Shown here: one piece after another, positions 44,182-56,100 of the stretch
Layout of the letters: each line of letters opens with the position of its first letter
Position numbering within the stretch: the first letter of the stretch is position 1
Assembly (NCBI RefSeq): GCF_040954835.1
Contig: NC_090698.1
Span: forward strand, 69,075,284 to 69,139,283
From: Lepisosteus oculatus
Lineage: Eukaryota > Chordata > Actinopteri > Semionotiformes > Lepisosteidae
DNA: 64,000 nucleotides
Direction: 5' to 3'
The notes under the pieces: model-generated
What the model was told of the DNA's origin: nothing
The model's database searches: none
What the model saw: the letters and a program-made list of their open reading frames with translations, nothing else
Made by a program: the position numbers and the translations under genes

Positions 44182-45638
44182 TGTAGCGGCAAGTACTGGA
44201 ATTAAGTTTGCCGCTCCCTTGCCAGTCTCTCTCTCCCTCATCTCAGTGGTGCTGGATACAGCCATTCCAGCATTCCATTCGGTTCACGATTAAGGTGTTT
44301 TTCTACTCGATAGAGTGTCCTGATAAGGAACAACTCCCAATGCTGAGATTCTCCAGCAACCCTAATAAATGGTCATCTCTGGACCCTCACTGTCTGGGAG
44401 ATGGCAAGAGAGAGTCATCCAAAGTTGTTTACAACTCTAAGGTCAGAGTGCATTGTTACTCATCATCGGCCAATCAGGAACTGGTAGGGCAGGGTAACCC
44501 CACATGGGTCTCGGAGACCCACGGAACTGTCAACCAATAAACAACCGTAGTTCCTCCAGGTAAAACAGGCCGTACAGGTCTCTCTCAGGGCTCCTCCCGA
44601 ACATTCTCCGACTCAGCTCAGACAACCACGTAACGGCCAGTGTGTCCGAGCGCCCCACACAGTGCCACACAGAACGGAGGTCACCAGCGCTGTAACGAAC
44701 AGTTCTTTCCGGACCCTATGCGGACGACACAGTCCGACGGAGTGGGGAAACACTGGGGAAACGTCATGCAGGAATACGGGCTGAAGACAGGGGGGCGTGT
44801 CCAAGGTGCGCTGGTGCACGGGGGAGGTGTGGCCGAGGCGAACAATCCCAAAGAGTAATCCATAGAGTATCCAAAACACGAAGGTAAGTCCATAGCCAGG
44901 AGATCCATCAAAACACGAAGTTAAAACCACGAAGGCCGGGTCGGAACCGGTGGACAGGGAACGGGAACGGGAACAGAGCTCAAAACCTTAACGGAACCAG
45001 GCGCTTCCAGGTCCCGGACTCGCACGATACGGAAATCAGATGCAGAGCCCGGATGAGCGTCAGCGCCTGGCTTTTAAGGTGGGCTGGGAATACGAAACAG
45101 GTGCACAGAATAAAGTCTTGAGTGAAAGGGCTGGAGCACCCTTAAGGAGGGGGGACTATAATCGTGACAAGCGCCTGACCAAAGGATCCACCCGCGGTTA
45201 GCCCGCAGGTGATCTGCATCCGCACAGATTGGATGAGTATTCAACATTCTGCATTACCGCTCGAGAATTCAATTGTTACCTCAACGCCATCTGATATCAA
45301 TTTAATTCCTATGAGTGTTGCACTTGCTCTTGAGTATCTAGTGTAGAAGTTGTAATCCAAGTTCATTTACGAAACGGTCTAAATGAATGATATACTGAAT
45401 GTATGTCCCTCTTGGTTTGTAATTCATCGTGACTGAATATATACCTTTTGTATTTTGCTAACCCTCACGATAAGATCTGTTATATTTATATACACATTTT
45501 ATGTATCAATAAATGTATTGTTGTGTATGAGTATCCGTTTGTGCGTTGCTGAGTATCCTGCTGGGTCGGTCTTCTAATATAATCATTTTGTGACTGCTAC
45601 AATTAATAATTGTCCCAGTAAATGCACAAACCCTTACA
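44182..45638 (+). mobile_element. Long LTR, family B, interrupted by another LTR
   Basis: Begins TGTAGCGGCAAGTACTGG and ends near AAACCCTTACA, followed by TTTATTGGTGCC, a possible primer-binding site. Long stretches (GGCCAATCAGGAACTGGTAG, CAACCACGTAACGGCCAGTG, GAATGATATACTGAATGTAT, AATAAATG) match the element at 47035-48512 with clear divergence. Its interior is split by the solo LTR at 44691-45169. Confidence 0.75.
44691..45169. mobile_element. Solo LTR nested inside a family B LTR
   Basis: 479 bp, TGTAACGAACAG to TATAATCGTGACA, flanked by AGCGC at 44686-44690 and 45170-45174. The TG...CGTGACA ends resemble the LTRs at 39344 and 41677. Confidence 0.85.
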
Positions 45639-46153
45639 TTTATTGGTGCCTCGTAAGAAGATGCCTACATAAGGCACGATAAAACCGACCGTTAAAAGTA
45701 TCAGTCGTATGCTCACTAATACAAATGTATTGACTGAAAAGTGCAAAAATTATTGTTTTATTGCCGTCCAAAGGCTTTGGGGGGCTTCTGTATGTTTTCA
45801 AATCTTGTTCCATGGGTCTTTTGAGAAATTATATAGCATAATCTTCAGATCGACTAGCTAGCTGGTCATTTGCAAACATTTTCATATTTGTATTTAGGGT
45901 TCCAAATCTCAGTATTATGATGTTATTTCACAGTGACATGGTCCAGATGTTCAGAATCATCAATGAAATACCTAGAAAGTAATTCAGAAAGACACATTTT
46001 TGATTCTGGCTTAAACATTCAGTGCTTTGAATCTTCACACAATCTCACATCCTTCTAGCCTTTGTGCTGGTCAGTTTTCATTTAGTTTTACTTGCATTAC
46101 CACAGCATATGTTTGTAATTTGGGCACACAAGAATACATCATCTCCCAGAGAT

Positions 46154-46370
46154 TCAGGTGGGTAGCTGCGTCAGCATGCGTAGGCTGCAAAGGAACAAGT
46201 AATAGGTTTATTCCATGCTGAAAAAAAGAAGAAAGAGAACACAACGTTTCGGCCGTGGAGCCTTCTTCAGGTGTCAGGTGTCAGGACACCTGAAGAAGGC
46301 TCCACGGCCGAAACGTTGTGTTCTCTTTCTTCTTTTTTTCAGCATGGAATAAACCTATTACTTGTTCCTT
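46154..46370. mobile_element. Penelope-like 3'-end foldback insertion with 13-bp target-site duplication
   Basis: 217 bp. Two head-to-head copies of the Penelope-like 3' UTR: the left arm is reversed and starts at the element terminus (TCAGGTGGGTAGCTGCGTCA), the right arm is forward and truncated at CTTGTTCCTT. It is flanked by ATCTCCCAGAGAT at 46141-46153 and 46371-46383. The arms are almost identical over about 85 bp, so the transcript would form a long hairpin. Confidence 0.9.
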
Positions 46371-47034
46371 ATCTCCCAGAGATGGCTTTCATAATCAAAT
46401 ACAGAATATACCACCCATTTAGCATTTCCTGATTTCCTGTTATTGCTTGTATAGGATTTCTTATGAAATCTTTGTTGTTTACAAATGTCTAGCTTGCTAA
46501 AACCAGCTGCACTCTACAGTTGTTTTTTTCTAGGTGAAAAGTACTGCAGTGAGGTTTCTGGTTTTTCAATGTACTGCAGGTCCAAAGCTTTATTTTGTAT
46601 AAGCTGTCTTTAAACACATCCAGTAGGTTGCATAGACACAACCTCTATTTGTATAAAGCTGTGCTTTCTCCGACAATGGTCTTAGATGTCTGATAATCTT
46701 TTACGACTTCTGCTTGCAATTTGTTTTTAAAAATGAAAGTTTCTTTTGCAGGATCATGGCTCCTTTACTTAACACTTTACCTTCTGTTATCTTCTTTAGT
46801 TGCCCAGAGGTCTGTCTCTGCCTCTTGTTCTTTTTACTTCAGTTTCCCGTCAGTGCTCGAAGGCTGTCTCATCCCACTTGGACTTCCTAAAGTGAGAAAC
46901 TGTTTTAAAGAGATGTGAGCTTTTTTCGCATCCAAAAAAATGAGCTCTTGTTCCTATCAAAAGTTTGTTTCTCCTGTTTTTGCCAATCTAAATCTGTCTT
47001 TGTTGTTTAAACATGACCTGTTTTGTCTTGGTAG

Positions 47035-48512
47035 TGTAGCAGTGAGGCTTATTAATAAGGCAGAATTAAGTGTTTCTGAGCTTTCCCAAATTAGGCCTCA
47101 TTTCTCTGTTCATCTCTGTGGTGCAGCCACAGAGAAACCATGCAGGCTGATTTAGGTTTCCTTTGATAAAAGACAGCTCCCAAAGGGGGATGCACTTAGC
47201 TAAGCCTGGCTATCATGATCAATGGTCATCCATGGGCGCCTATCTGTCTAGGGAGTGCCAGTTGGACATCTGGACTGCATTACTAAGTGTCAGGACTAAG
47301 TGACTCATATCTCACCTTGATCAACCAATCAGGGACTGGTAGGGCCGAGTAACCCACGTGGGACTCTGATGCCCATGGAACTTTCAGCCAATCAATGAGC
47401 TGAAGTTCCTCCAGGTAAAAACAGGCAACACAGAGAGCCTGGAGATTCAGATTCAGAGATTCAGCAAGATTCAGTAAGATTCAGGAGAATTCAGTGGACT
47501 GTTCTAAAGGGAATTCAAAGGAGAATTCCAGGGCAGGACGGCCCAGGAGCAGAAGGCTCCCAAGGGCAGGACATTCTCGCAGCGCGCCTCCTAACCATCC
47601 TGAGACTCAGCCCGGACAACCACGGAACGGCCAGTGTGTCCGAGTGCCAGAACTTTCCTTTGTTCTAAGAGTCTAGACTGGAGGTTGCCAGAGAGTAACC
47701 AGCAGCAGGCCTCGTGAACAGGTCGGAACTGTGGACAGCTGAATCACTATTCAGAACTAGCTCTTCATCAGGAACGAACCGGTCCACTTCCTGACTTGCT
47801 GGGACCCACAGTCATCTTTTCTCCTGTGCACAAACTTTGCTAGTTAAAGCCAACAGTGAGCATCAGCAGCGCACCGTCGCAAGCCGCACAGCACAGCCTG
47901 GCACCGAGCCAGAGAGCGAGGATTGGACAGCAACAGCCTGCAACTGTTTCTTTGTGCCCGCAGGAGATCTGAATCCCCAGAGATTGGATGAGTATTCAAC
48001 TTCAATGCATTACAGCTCGAGAATTCAATTGTTATCCAAACCAGTTGATATCAATTTAATTCCTAAGAGTTATGTACTTCTTTTGAGTATCTAATGTAGA
48101 AGTTGTAACCAAGTTCACTTTACGAAACGGTCTTAATGAATGATATACTGAACGTATGTCCTCTTGATATATGTAACTCTTTGTAACTGAATGAATATAT
48201 ATCTTTTGTATTCTGATAACCCTCTCGATAAGATCTGTTAGGTTTACATGCATATTCTATGTATTAATAAATGTATCCTCGTGTATTAGTACCTGTGTGT
48301 GTGCGTTGTTTGAGTTATGTCGCGTGGTTGGATTCTAAAGCCATCAAAAGAATCAACTTTGTGATTTACTGCTACAATTAATAATTGTCTCAGTAAATGC
48401 CCAAACCCTACAGAACTGGTGCCTTCAGAGAGCCACTATGATTACATATTTGGCGTCCCTGAACCGGTTTTCCTACATATTTGGCGTCCCTGAACGGCTA
48501 TGAATCACTACA
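47035..48512 (+). mobile_element. LTR-type insertion, family B, within duplicate copy 1
   Basis: 1478 bp with ends TGTAGCAGTG and AATCACTACA, flanked by a 4-bp repeat GTAG (47031-47034, 48513-48516). The paralogous site at 50867-50870 is uninterrupted (GGTAG|GATGG), which proves the limits of the insert. Inside are CCAATCAGGGACTGGTAGGG, an AATAAATG signal near 48269, the LTR-like end CCCTACA followed by GGTGCC, then ATTTGGCGTCCCTGAAC twice, which resembles a primer-binding site. No long ORF. The short TGTAG/CTACA termini and 4-bp duplication suit a retrovirus-like or related LTR element. Confidence 0.8.
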
Positions 48513-48984
48513 GTAGGATGGATGGCTCCGTGTGAGAGGCTTTCGGTGTGTGGTAAATTTGAACTCCAAGTTACTAGGACTAAAAGACTTTATTTTTCCT
48601 GGAATCAATTTTTTTCCCATTGAAAAGAATTTCCATTGCCATCGGAGTTGGGCTGCGTACTGCATAGCGCTGTGACCTGTTTTGTGCTGTTACTTCTTGT
48701 TGTGAGTTGTGAGAAAATCCTATTGTTCTCAGCGTACTGTACTTTGCCTCTGAGCTGTTCACCCTGCACCATCTCAGTCATATAGTATTAATTTTAAAAC
48801 ATACTGCTGCTCAGGAATCCAACCAGAAAAGAACAGCTACTTTCTGGGACTTGATGAAATGCCCTACACTGACTCGTCTTTTGGTCTTTTAGTCTTGAAC
48901 AGAGAAGGCATACCAAAGGTTTGTGTGAGCACTGATCAAGCCATCCTGCCATATTATAAAAGACAACACTGTTCCAAATCTTAA

Positions 48985-49135
48985 GAATCCATGTGTCCAA
49001 GTGTCCTCGGGTTCGAGGTTCATGTTGTTTAATCAAGAAACAGCTGATGAGATCCTCAAATCAATTACCTACTTACGAAACTGGCTCGAGGGGCCAAATG
49101 ACCTCCTCTGTTATGTTCATATGCTCCAGGTTAAG
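48985..49135 (+). mobile_element. Non-LTR retrotransposon 3' end (repeated at about 51340-51480)
   Basis: Contains AAATCAATTACCTACTTACG, AAACTGGCTCGAGGGGCCAA, ATGACCTCCTCTGTTATGTT and CATATGCTCC, close to a 3' end widespread in lower-vertebrate genomes. The second copy comes from the tandem duplication. Confidence 0.6.
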
Positions 49136-49989
49136 TTCTGATGTTTTGAGTGTATCCTCTAATAATTGTTTTTCCCCAACCCTGGTTTCACTTTCGCGCC
49201 GTGTGACACATCCTCTTGAACCTGCCTCGGTGGCCTGCCTTCACAGAGTGGGCGAGTGTTCGGGGAGCTCACTAAAAAACAGGAATTTCAGGTATGACTT
49301 AAACAGAGGAAGTGTTAAATGGTTGCATGGAGTGATTTGGAATAGAGATACATTGTGTATGAGTATCCGTTTGTGCGTTGCTGAGTATCCCGCTGGGTCG
49401 GTCTTCTAATAGAATCATTTTGTGACTTACTGCTACAATTAATAATTGTCCCAGTAAATGCACAAACCCTTACATTTATTGGTGCCTCGTAAGAAGATGC
49501 CTACATAAGGCACGATAAAACCGACCGTTAAAAGTATCAGTCGTATGCTCACTAATACAAATGTATTGACTGAAAAGTGCAAAAATTATTGTTTTATTGC
49601 CGTCCAAAGGCTTTGGGGGGCTTCTGTATGTTTTCAAATCTTGTTCCATGGGTCTTTTGAGAAATTATATAGCATAATCTTCAGATCGACTAGCTAGCTG
49701 GTCATTTGCAAACATTTTCATATTTGTATTTAGGGTTCCAAATCTCAGTATTATGATGTTATTTCACAGTGACATGGTCCAGATGTTCAGAATCATCAAT
49801 GAAATACCTAGAAAGTAATTCAGAAAGACACATTTTTGATTCTGGCTTAAACATTCAGTGCTTTGAATCTTCACACAATCTCACATCCTTCTAGCCTTTG
49901 TGCTGGTCAGTTTTCATTTAGTTTTACTTGCATTACCACAGCATATGTTTGTAATTTGGGCACACAAGAATACATCATCTCCCAGAGAT

Positions 49990-50206
49990 TCAGGTGGGTA
50001 GCTGCGTCAGCATGCGTAGGCTGCAAAGGAACAAGTAATAGGTTTATTCCATGCTGAAAAAAAGAAGAAAGAGAACACAACGTTTCGGCCGTGGAGCCTT
50101 CTTCAGGTGTCAGGTGTCAGGACACCTGAAGAAGGCTCCACGGCCGAAACGTTGTGTTCTCTTTCTTCTTTTTTTCAGCATGGAATAAACCTATTACTTG
50201 TTCCTT
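49990..50206. mobile_element. Duplicate copy of the Penelope-like foldback insertion
   Basis: Same 217-bp insertion and same ATCTCCCAGAGAT flanks as at 46154-46370. It was carried along by the 2.35-kb tandem duplication and is not an independent insertion. Confidence 0.9.
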
Positions 50207-51702
50207 ATCTCCCAGAGATGGCTTTCATAATCAAATACAGAATATACCACCCATTTAGCATTTCCTGATTTCCTGTTATTGCTTGTATAGGATTTCTTAT
50301 GAAATCTTTGTTGTTTACAAATGTCTAGCTTGCTAAAACCAGCTGCACTCTACAGTTGTTTTTTTCTAGGTGAAAAGTACTGCAGTGAGGTTTCTGGTTT
50401 TTCAATGTACTGCAGGTCCAAAGCTTTATTTTGTATAAGCTGTCTTTAAACACATCCAGTAGGTTGCATAGACACAACCTCTATTTGTATAAAGCTGTGC
50501 TTTCTCCGACAATGGTCTTAGATGTCTGATAATCTTTTACGACTTCTGCTTGCAATTTGTTTTTAAAAATGAAAGTTTATTTTGCAGGATCATGGCTCCT
50601 TTACTTAACACTTTACCTTCTGTTATCTTCTTTAGTTGCCCAGAGGTCTGTCTCTGCCTCTTGTTCTTTTTACTTCAGTTTCCCGTCAGTGCTCGAAGGC
50701 TGTCTCATCCCACTTGGACTTCCTAAAGTGAGAAACTGTTTTAAAGAGATGTGAGCTTTTTTCGCGTCCAAAAAAATGAGCTTTTGTTCCTATCAAAAGT
50801 TTGTTTCTCCTGGTTTTGCCAATCTAAATCTGTCTTTGTTGTTTAAACATGACCTGTTCTGTCTTGGTAGGATGGAAGGCTCCGTGTGAGGGGCTTTCGG
50901 TGTGTGGTAAATTTGAAGTTACTAGGACTAAAAGACTTTATTTTTCCTGGAATCAATTTTTTTCCCATTGAAAAGAATTTCCATTGCCATCGGAGTTGGG
51001 CTGCGTACTGCATAGCGCTGTGACCTGTTTTGTGCTGTTACTTCTTGTTGTGAGTTGTGAGAAAATCCTATTGTTCTCAGCGTACTGTACTTTGCCTCTG
51101 AGCTGTTCACCCTGCACCATCTCAGTCATATAGTATTAATTTTAAAACATACTGCTGCTCAGGAATCCAACCAGAAAAGAACAGCTACTTTCTGGGACTT
51201 GACGAAATGCCCTACACTGACTCGTCTTTTGGTCTTTTAGTCTTGAACAGAGAAGGCATACCGAAGGTTTGTGTGAGCACTGATCAAGCCATCCTGCCAT
51301 ATTATAAAAGACAACACTGTTTCAAATCTTAAGAATGTTCCCCATGTGTCCAAGTGTCCTCGGGTTCGAGGTTCATGTTGTTTAATCAAGAAACAGCTGA
51401 TGAGATCCTCAAATCAATTACCTACTTACGAAACTGGCTCGAGGGGCCAAATGACCTCCTCTGTTATGTTCATATGCTCCAAGTTAAGTTCTGATGTTTT
51501 GAGTGTATCCTCTAATAATTGTTTTTCCCCAACCCTGGTTTCACTTTCGCGCCGTGTGACACATCCTCTTGAACCTGCCTCGGTGGCGTGCCTTCACAGA
51601 GTGGGTGAGTGTTCGGGGAGCTCACTAAAAAACAGGAATTTCCAGTATGACTTAAACAGAGGAAGTGTTAAATGGTTGGATGGAGTTATTTGGAATAGAG
51701 AT

Positions 51703-53116
51703 GTAAAATCTAGTGCATGACCTGAGCTGGAGATTATGCGGATGACAGTGTCTGTTATTCTAATGTAAGGGATGTGTTTATAAACAAGCTCTATATTCTT
51801 AAAGAGGTCATGGCACCTCTGTTCTCTAATGGAACTGGAACAGAGTTCTGTAAGTGTCAAGTGTCGCCTCAGCCTAGTTCACAGACATATCGACGCATGA
51901 TTAAAGAAGACTGCGGGATCCTGGCTGTACTTTGGGATCTTGAAAAGTGGAGCTACATGTATGCTGTTAACCTATATGTAAACTTGCACCTCTAATAAGT
52001 TTTTATACATGACAGAAAACAAAGTGAATGAAAGACAGAATACTGGAGAAACCTCATTTGGTCAGTTTGTGTTTACTATTGTGAAATCTTCAGTATCAGA
52101 CAAGCCATTAATCATTATCTATCCATCATTCTTAAACCACTTCATATTGTATTCCACCCATTTTATATATATTTACTGTATAGAAAATATAAGTATAATA
52201 TCTAATTATTATTATTCTAAATAATAATAATATTTTACACCTTAGTCTTTTAAAATAATACAACTAGCTAGTTTGATAACAAAACAAATGTCTCTAACAC
52301 TCATTTTTACAAATTTAAAAAATCGACACTTTGACGAAATTCAGCAGGACCATTCTCTTATTGGCTCTGCTTGATCAGGAGGAGGTTTAGCGGCAGGAAA
52401 TTAATAATCATCAATTCCTGCCACCGATAATGGTGACAACCCAAAGCCCTTTATGGACGATTCCAGGAAACTCCAGTTTCCTCCCACAGTCCAAGCACAG
52501 ACAGCTGGGGTACGTTGAGGTAACTTGGCGACTCTGACCTGTCCTCCGGCTACTGCGGTGTGTGTGCCCTGCGTGGACTGGCACCCCCCCAGGAAATCCC
52601 CTGCCCACCGTCTGCCAGGCTGGGCTCTGGCTCACCGCTGGCCTGAGGGCTAACTGCAAACGGATGCATATGCACGATCTCTAAATAACTTCATTAAAAC
52701 GTCAAAGCTTAATAATGAAAAGATCGCTCCAGGAAATCGACACCGGTCCTTTCAAAGGCGGCCCACTTATCCTGTCGGATTGAGCCCAGGGTCCCCGAGT
52801 CCTTACAGGACACCAGTCCTGGACACTCTGGGGCAGAGAGGAGGGCCGCCTGCTGCTCCATCAGAAGACGTGTAAACAATTTAGGACCCCTTCAGGAATA
52901 TATACTGTACACAAGAACAGTGCATCACTATAACATCATAGAGCAGTGAGCCATGAAGTAAAGAAGTTAAAAATGGTCTCCCATCCTGCCTCCTGCCGTC
53001 TCTTTTCCAGTGTGGGAATGGTAGCTGCGACCTGCTTTCCGGAGTCCCGCTCCCCCCCCCCACGCCAGCGGGTCTAGCTCTGTCCACCCTCCGTGTCCCT
53101 CAGATCCCAGCTGTCC
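51703..53116. other. Intergenic and LRR-gene 3' flank
   Basis: Holds an AT-rich stretch (52170-52330), the SINE/L2 fragment at 52430-52665, and the presumed 3' UTR of the minus-strand LRR gene. No AATAAA was found close to its stop codon. Confidence 0.4.
52430..52665 (+). mobile_element. SINE/L2-type repeat fragment, degenerate
   Basis: Contains CCAGTTTCCTCCCACAGTCC, AACTTGGCGACTCTGACC and GCGTGGACTGGCACCCC, a partial and diverged copy of the family at 24750. Confidence 0.55.
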
Positions 53117-56100
53117 TCATTTCCAGTGGACGGTCAGCTCGCAGCGCCTTCTGCTGGCCAGCCGCTGTAAGTGCTTGAAGTCCGCGCAGCTGATCCCCCA
53201 GCAGCCGCTGAGGTCCAGCACACGCAACAGCGGCGCCTCCGAGACCAGGCGCCGCGCGGTTTCCACGGAGACGTGACAGTGGGCGAGGCTCAGCTCGCGG
53301 AGGTGGGGCAGCGGGGCCGAGCCGGCGGCGCCCGGGCGCTGAGCCAGGACTTTCCGGAAGGCCCCGTCCACGCAGCACGGGAGGCCGATCAGGAGGGCCT
53401 TCTCCAGGAGCGGGGAGCCACACAGCAAGCCCTCCAGCGCCCCCCGCAGGAGCCCGGGCGCCAGCGCAGGCCGTCTCTGGGGCTGGTCTGGGAGGAAGCT
53501 GGAGCGAAAAAAAGAGCAGACGTCAGGGCAACCTTCACGGCCGCAGAGGCTCAACAGCTTACAAGTACCGAAGAAAGCCTTCGGCACCAGTGCCCTCCAT
53601 ATCCGCGGTCGGCGAGAAGATCTTACTAAGCAATCCTCCGCGTTTCATATTAATAGTAAAGAGGAGAATGAACTCTGGGCTGGGCTACACTCGGTGAAAG
53701 AGAAGACACAGGGCAGTCTGGGCCTTCAGGGATGTTAAGTGTAGAGGAAGGTGAAAACGGATGTCTTACTTGAGAGTGAGTGAGCGCAGATGAGGGAAAT
53801 GGGGCATATTCTGGGGCAGTGGTGAAGGAGGCTGCTCTTCGTCTTCGTCCTCCTGTTCCTCCTCCTCCTCCTCCTCCTCGCCCAGCTGCTCGGGGCTGGG
53901 GGGCTGGGGGTGCAGCTGGAGTGCCCTCAGCGAGGGGCAGCAGTGCAGGAGCCGGGTGAGAGAGGTGGCACTGTCCAGCCAGAGCCCGCTGAGGGACAGC
54001 GAGACCAGGCGGGGCCCGGCCGCGCCCAGGGCAGGCAGCAGCTCCGCCAGCGAGCCGGGGAACTGCACGCTGAGCTCGGCCAGCCTGTCCCACAGGCCTA
54101 GCCTCCTGTCCAGCCAGGCTGCGTCCTCGCAGCTCAGGGACAGAGCCCGGATCTCCGGGCACAGGCGGCCCAGGGACCCCAGATCCCTGCACGTCACCCC
54201 GTGAACCTCCTTCAGCCTCAGGGTTATGCACCGGCCGCCCTCTTCTGTGCCCCCAGACCCCTGGCCTCCACCTCTCACCTCTCCCCCTCGCTCCATCAGA
54301 CTAGAGCCACATCCCTCCCCCTGTCCATCTTCCACACCTTCCGTCTCTCGGCTGAGACACTCCTCCTCTTTGCCGTCAGCCACTTCCTCTTCATTTGCCC
54401 CTGAAGAACTCCCTCCTCCTCCTCCGTCTCTCCTCCCTGCCCCCTCCGCGCCCAGCCTCATGCCCAGCGCCCCCTGCAGGGTGGGGAACCCGTGCGGGAC
54501 GGCGAAGGCGTCGTGCCCCTCGAAGCCCCCCCGCTCCAGGAGGGCGCAGGCCTCGGCCGCCCCCTCGTGGCCGAGCCGCTCCAGCCGGGGCAGGCCCAGC
54601 AGGAGGAAGGCCGCACTGCCCACGCTCTCCCTCTCGCCCGCCCCCAGCCCGATGTCCGTGGCTAGGAGGCTGCGCAGCGGATGGTCTGTGCAGCGCCTCC
54701 TGCTGGGCAGGTAGGCCAGGTGCAGCAGGGCCCAGGGGGGCAGACCGCTGCAGCAGGACACGTCCAGGTGCTGCAACACCGGGCAGCCCTCCGCCACGGC
54801 CGCCACGACGTCCCCGTCGCACTGGCCCCCCGACAGGACCAGGCTGCGCAGGCGGCGGAGACTGGCGGCCAGCTGCGCCAGCACGGCGGGCGGCACGCGC
54901 TGGCAGCCGGACAGGTCCAGGGCCAGCAGCTCCTGGGGCAGGAGAGCAAAGAGCCTAAACAAGAGCCAAACCCAATTTCTAAGATAAGACAAGATACGAT
55001 CACTTGATTGATACAGCTTCTCACATTAGGAATTTGTCTTTTCGCAGACCCCAGCCTGCTCTCCGTGAGACGCACAGACAGGGAGAGAAGCTGGGGGTCA
55101 GAGCGTAGGGTCAGCCGTTTATACAGCGCCCCTGGGGCAGCTGGGGTGAAGGGCCTTGCTCGGGGGCCCAACGGAGTAGGATTCCTCTGCCAGCCGCGGG
55201 ATTTGAACCGGCAACCTTCCAAGCCACAGTGCCACCACTCTGCCCCTAAAAGCTTACAGCACCTGGTATTCCCAGGCGGTCTCCCATCCAAGTACTGACC
55301 AGGCCCGACCCTGCTTAGCTTCTGAGATCAGACGAGACGAGACGTGTGGCCGTAAGCGACCACCTTATATCCTGTTTTGTTTTTCCTACCACCACAATCT
55401 TGGGCTAAACACACTGTTGCGGCAGGTACAGAGAGATGTCAGTCCCCAGCTGTGGACAAAATCTCAGTTTCATTCCTCATCCAGCAGCAGACGCTCCCAC
55501 AGTGAAAAGCACCTGAACTCCGCTGGGAACTCAGCTTGGGAATTTCTGCACAGGAAGGGAAAAAGTACCTCCTGCTGGTTCACTAACGTCTGCCAGCAGA
55601 ATCTTTCCGCCCGGATCACCGAGCCTCTGGTATCGCAGTGCGTGGGGGGTGAGACTGACCTGGCAGCGCAGTGCAATGAGCTGGCACAAGGGGGCAGTCA
55701 CCAGGCCGCTGCAGGGCCGCAGGCAGAGCCGCCGCAGCTGCGGCACCAGGAGGAGGTGGAGCGCGGCTCGGGACGCTCGGCGAGAGGCGCACACCACCGC
55801 CAGGAGCTCCTCCACCAGCTCCCCCGCTGAAAACACACAGGTCGGGAGTGAGAGAGGGGTGTCAATGCGTCACGCATGCGCGAATGAGGCAGCGAGACGT
55901 CGCGGGAGAGGGAGGGGGAGTTCGGCGAGACATTACGGGAACACAAGTTTGCAACGAGAGAGACCGAGCCGAGCAGCAGGACGCAGGGAGAGTGAGGAAG
56001 AGGGCAGAGAGAAGCAGGAGAGGACAGGAACGCTGCCGCGCAGTCAGACCGCGTGAGAGAAACAGGGCCAGAGGTGGACAGGCAGAGACCCAGAGCCGGA

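Larger units (their letters stand above)
45521..51702 (+). repeat. 2.35-kb tandem duplication (copy 1 interrupted)
   Basis: Copy 1 is 45521-47034 plus 48517-49349, split by the 1478-bp insert; copy 2 is 49353-51702, continuous. Identity is very high (scattered single changes, a 4-bp indel near 45596/49429 and a few short indels). The start of the repeated unit lies inside the 44182-45638 LTR. Both copies contain the Penelope foldback and a non-LTR 3' end (CTGGCTCGAGGGGCCAAATG). No conserved coding sequence is seen. Confidence 0.9.

Noticed and set aside
53650..54231. Minus-strand ORF with His-Asn-Pro start and Gly run
   Set aside because: Out-of-frame shadow of LRR exon 3, running past its donor at 53769.
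54226..54958. Plus-strand Pro/Arg/Ala-rich ORFs of up to 187 codons
   Set aside because: Antisense shadows of the GC-rich LRR exon; no splice or family support.
55251..55357. A functional 5S rRNA gene
   Set aside because: A block of 5' sequence is missing and it abuts a SINE; more likely a retrotransposed 5S or SINE head.
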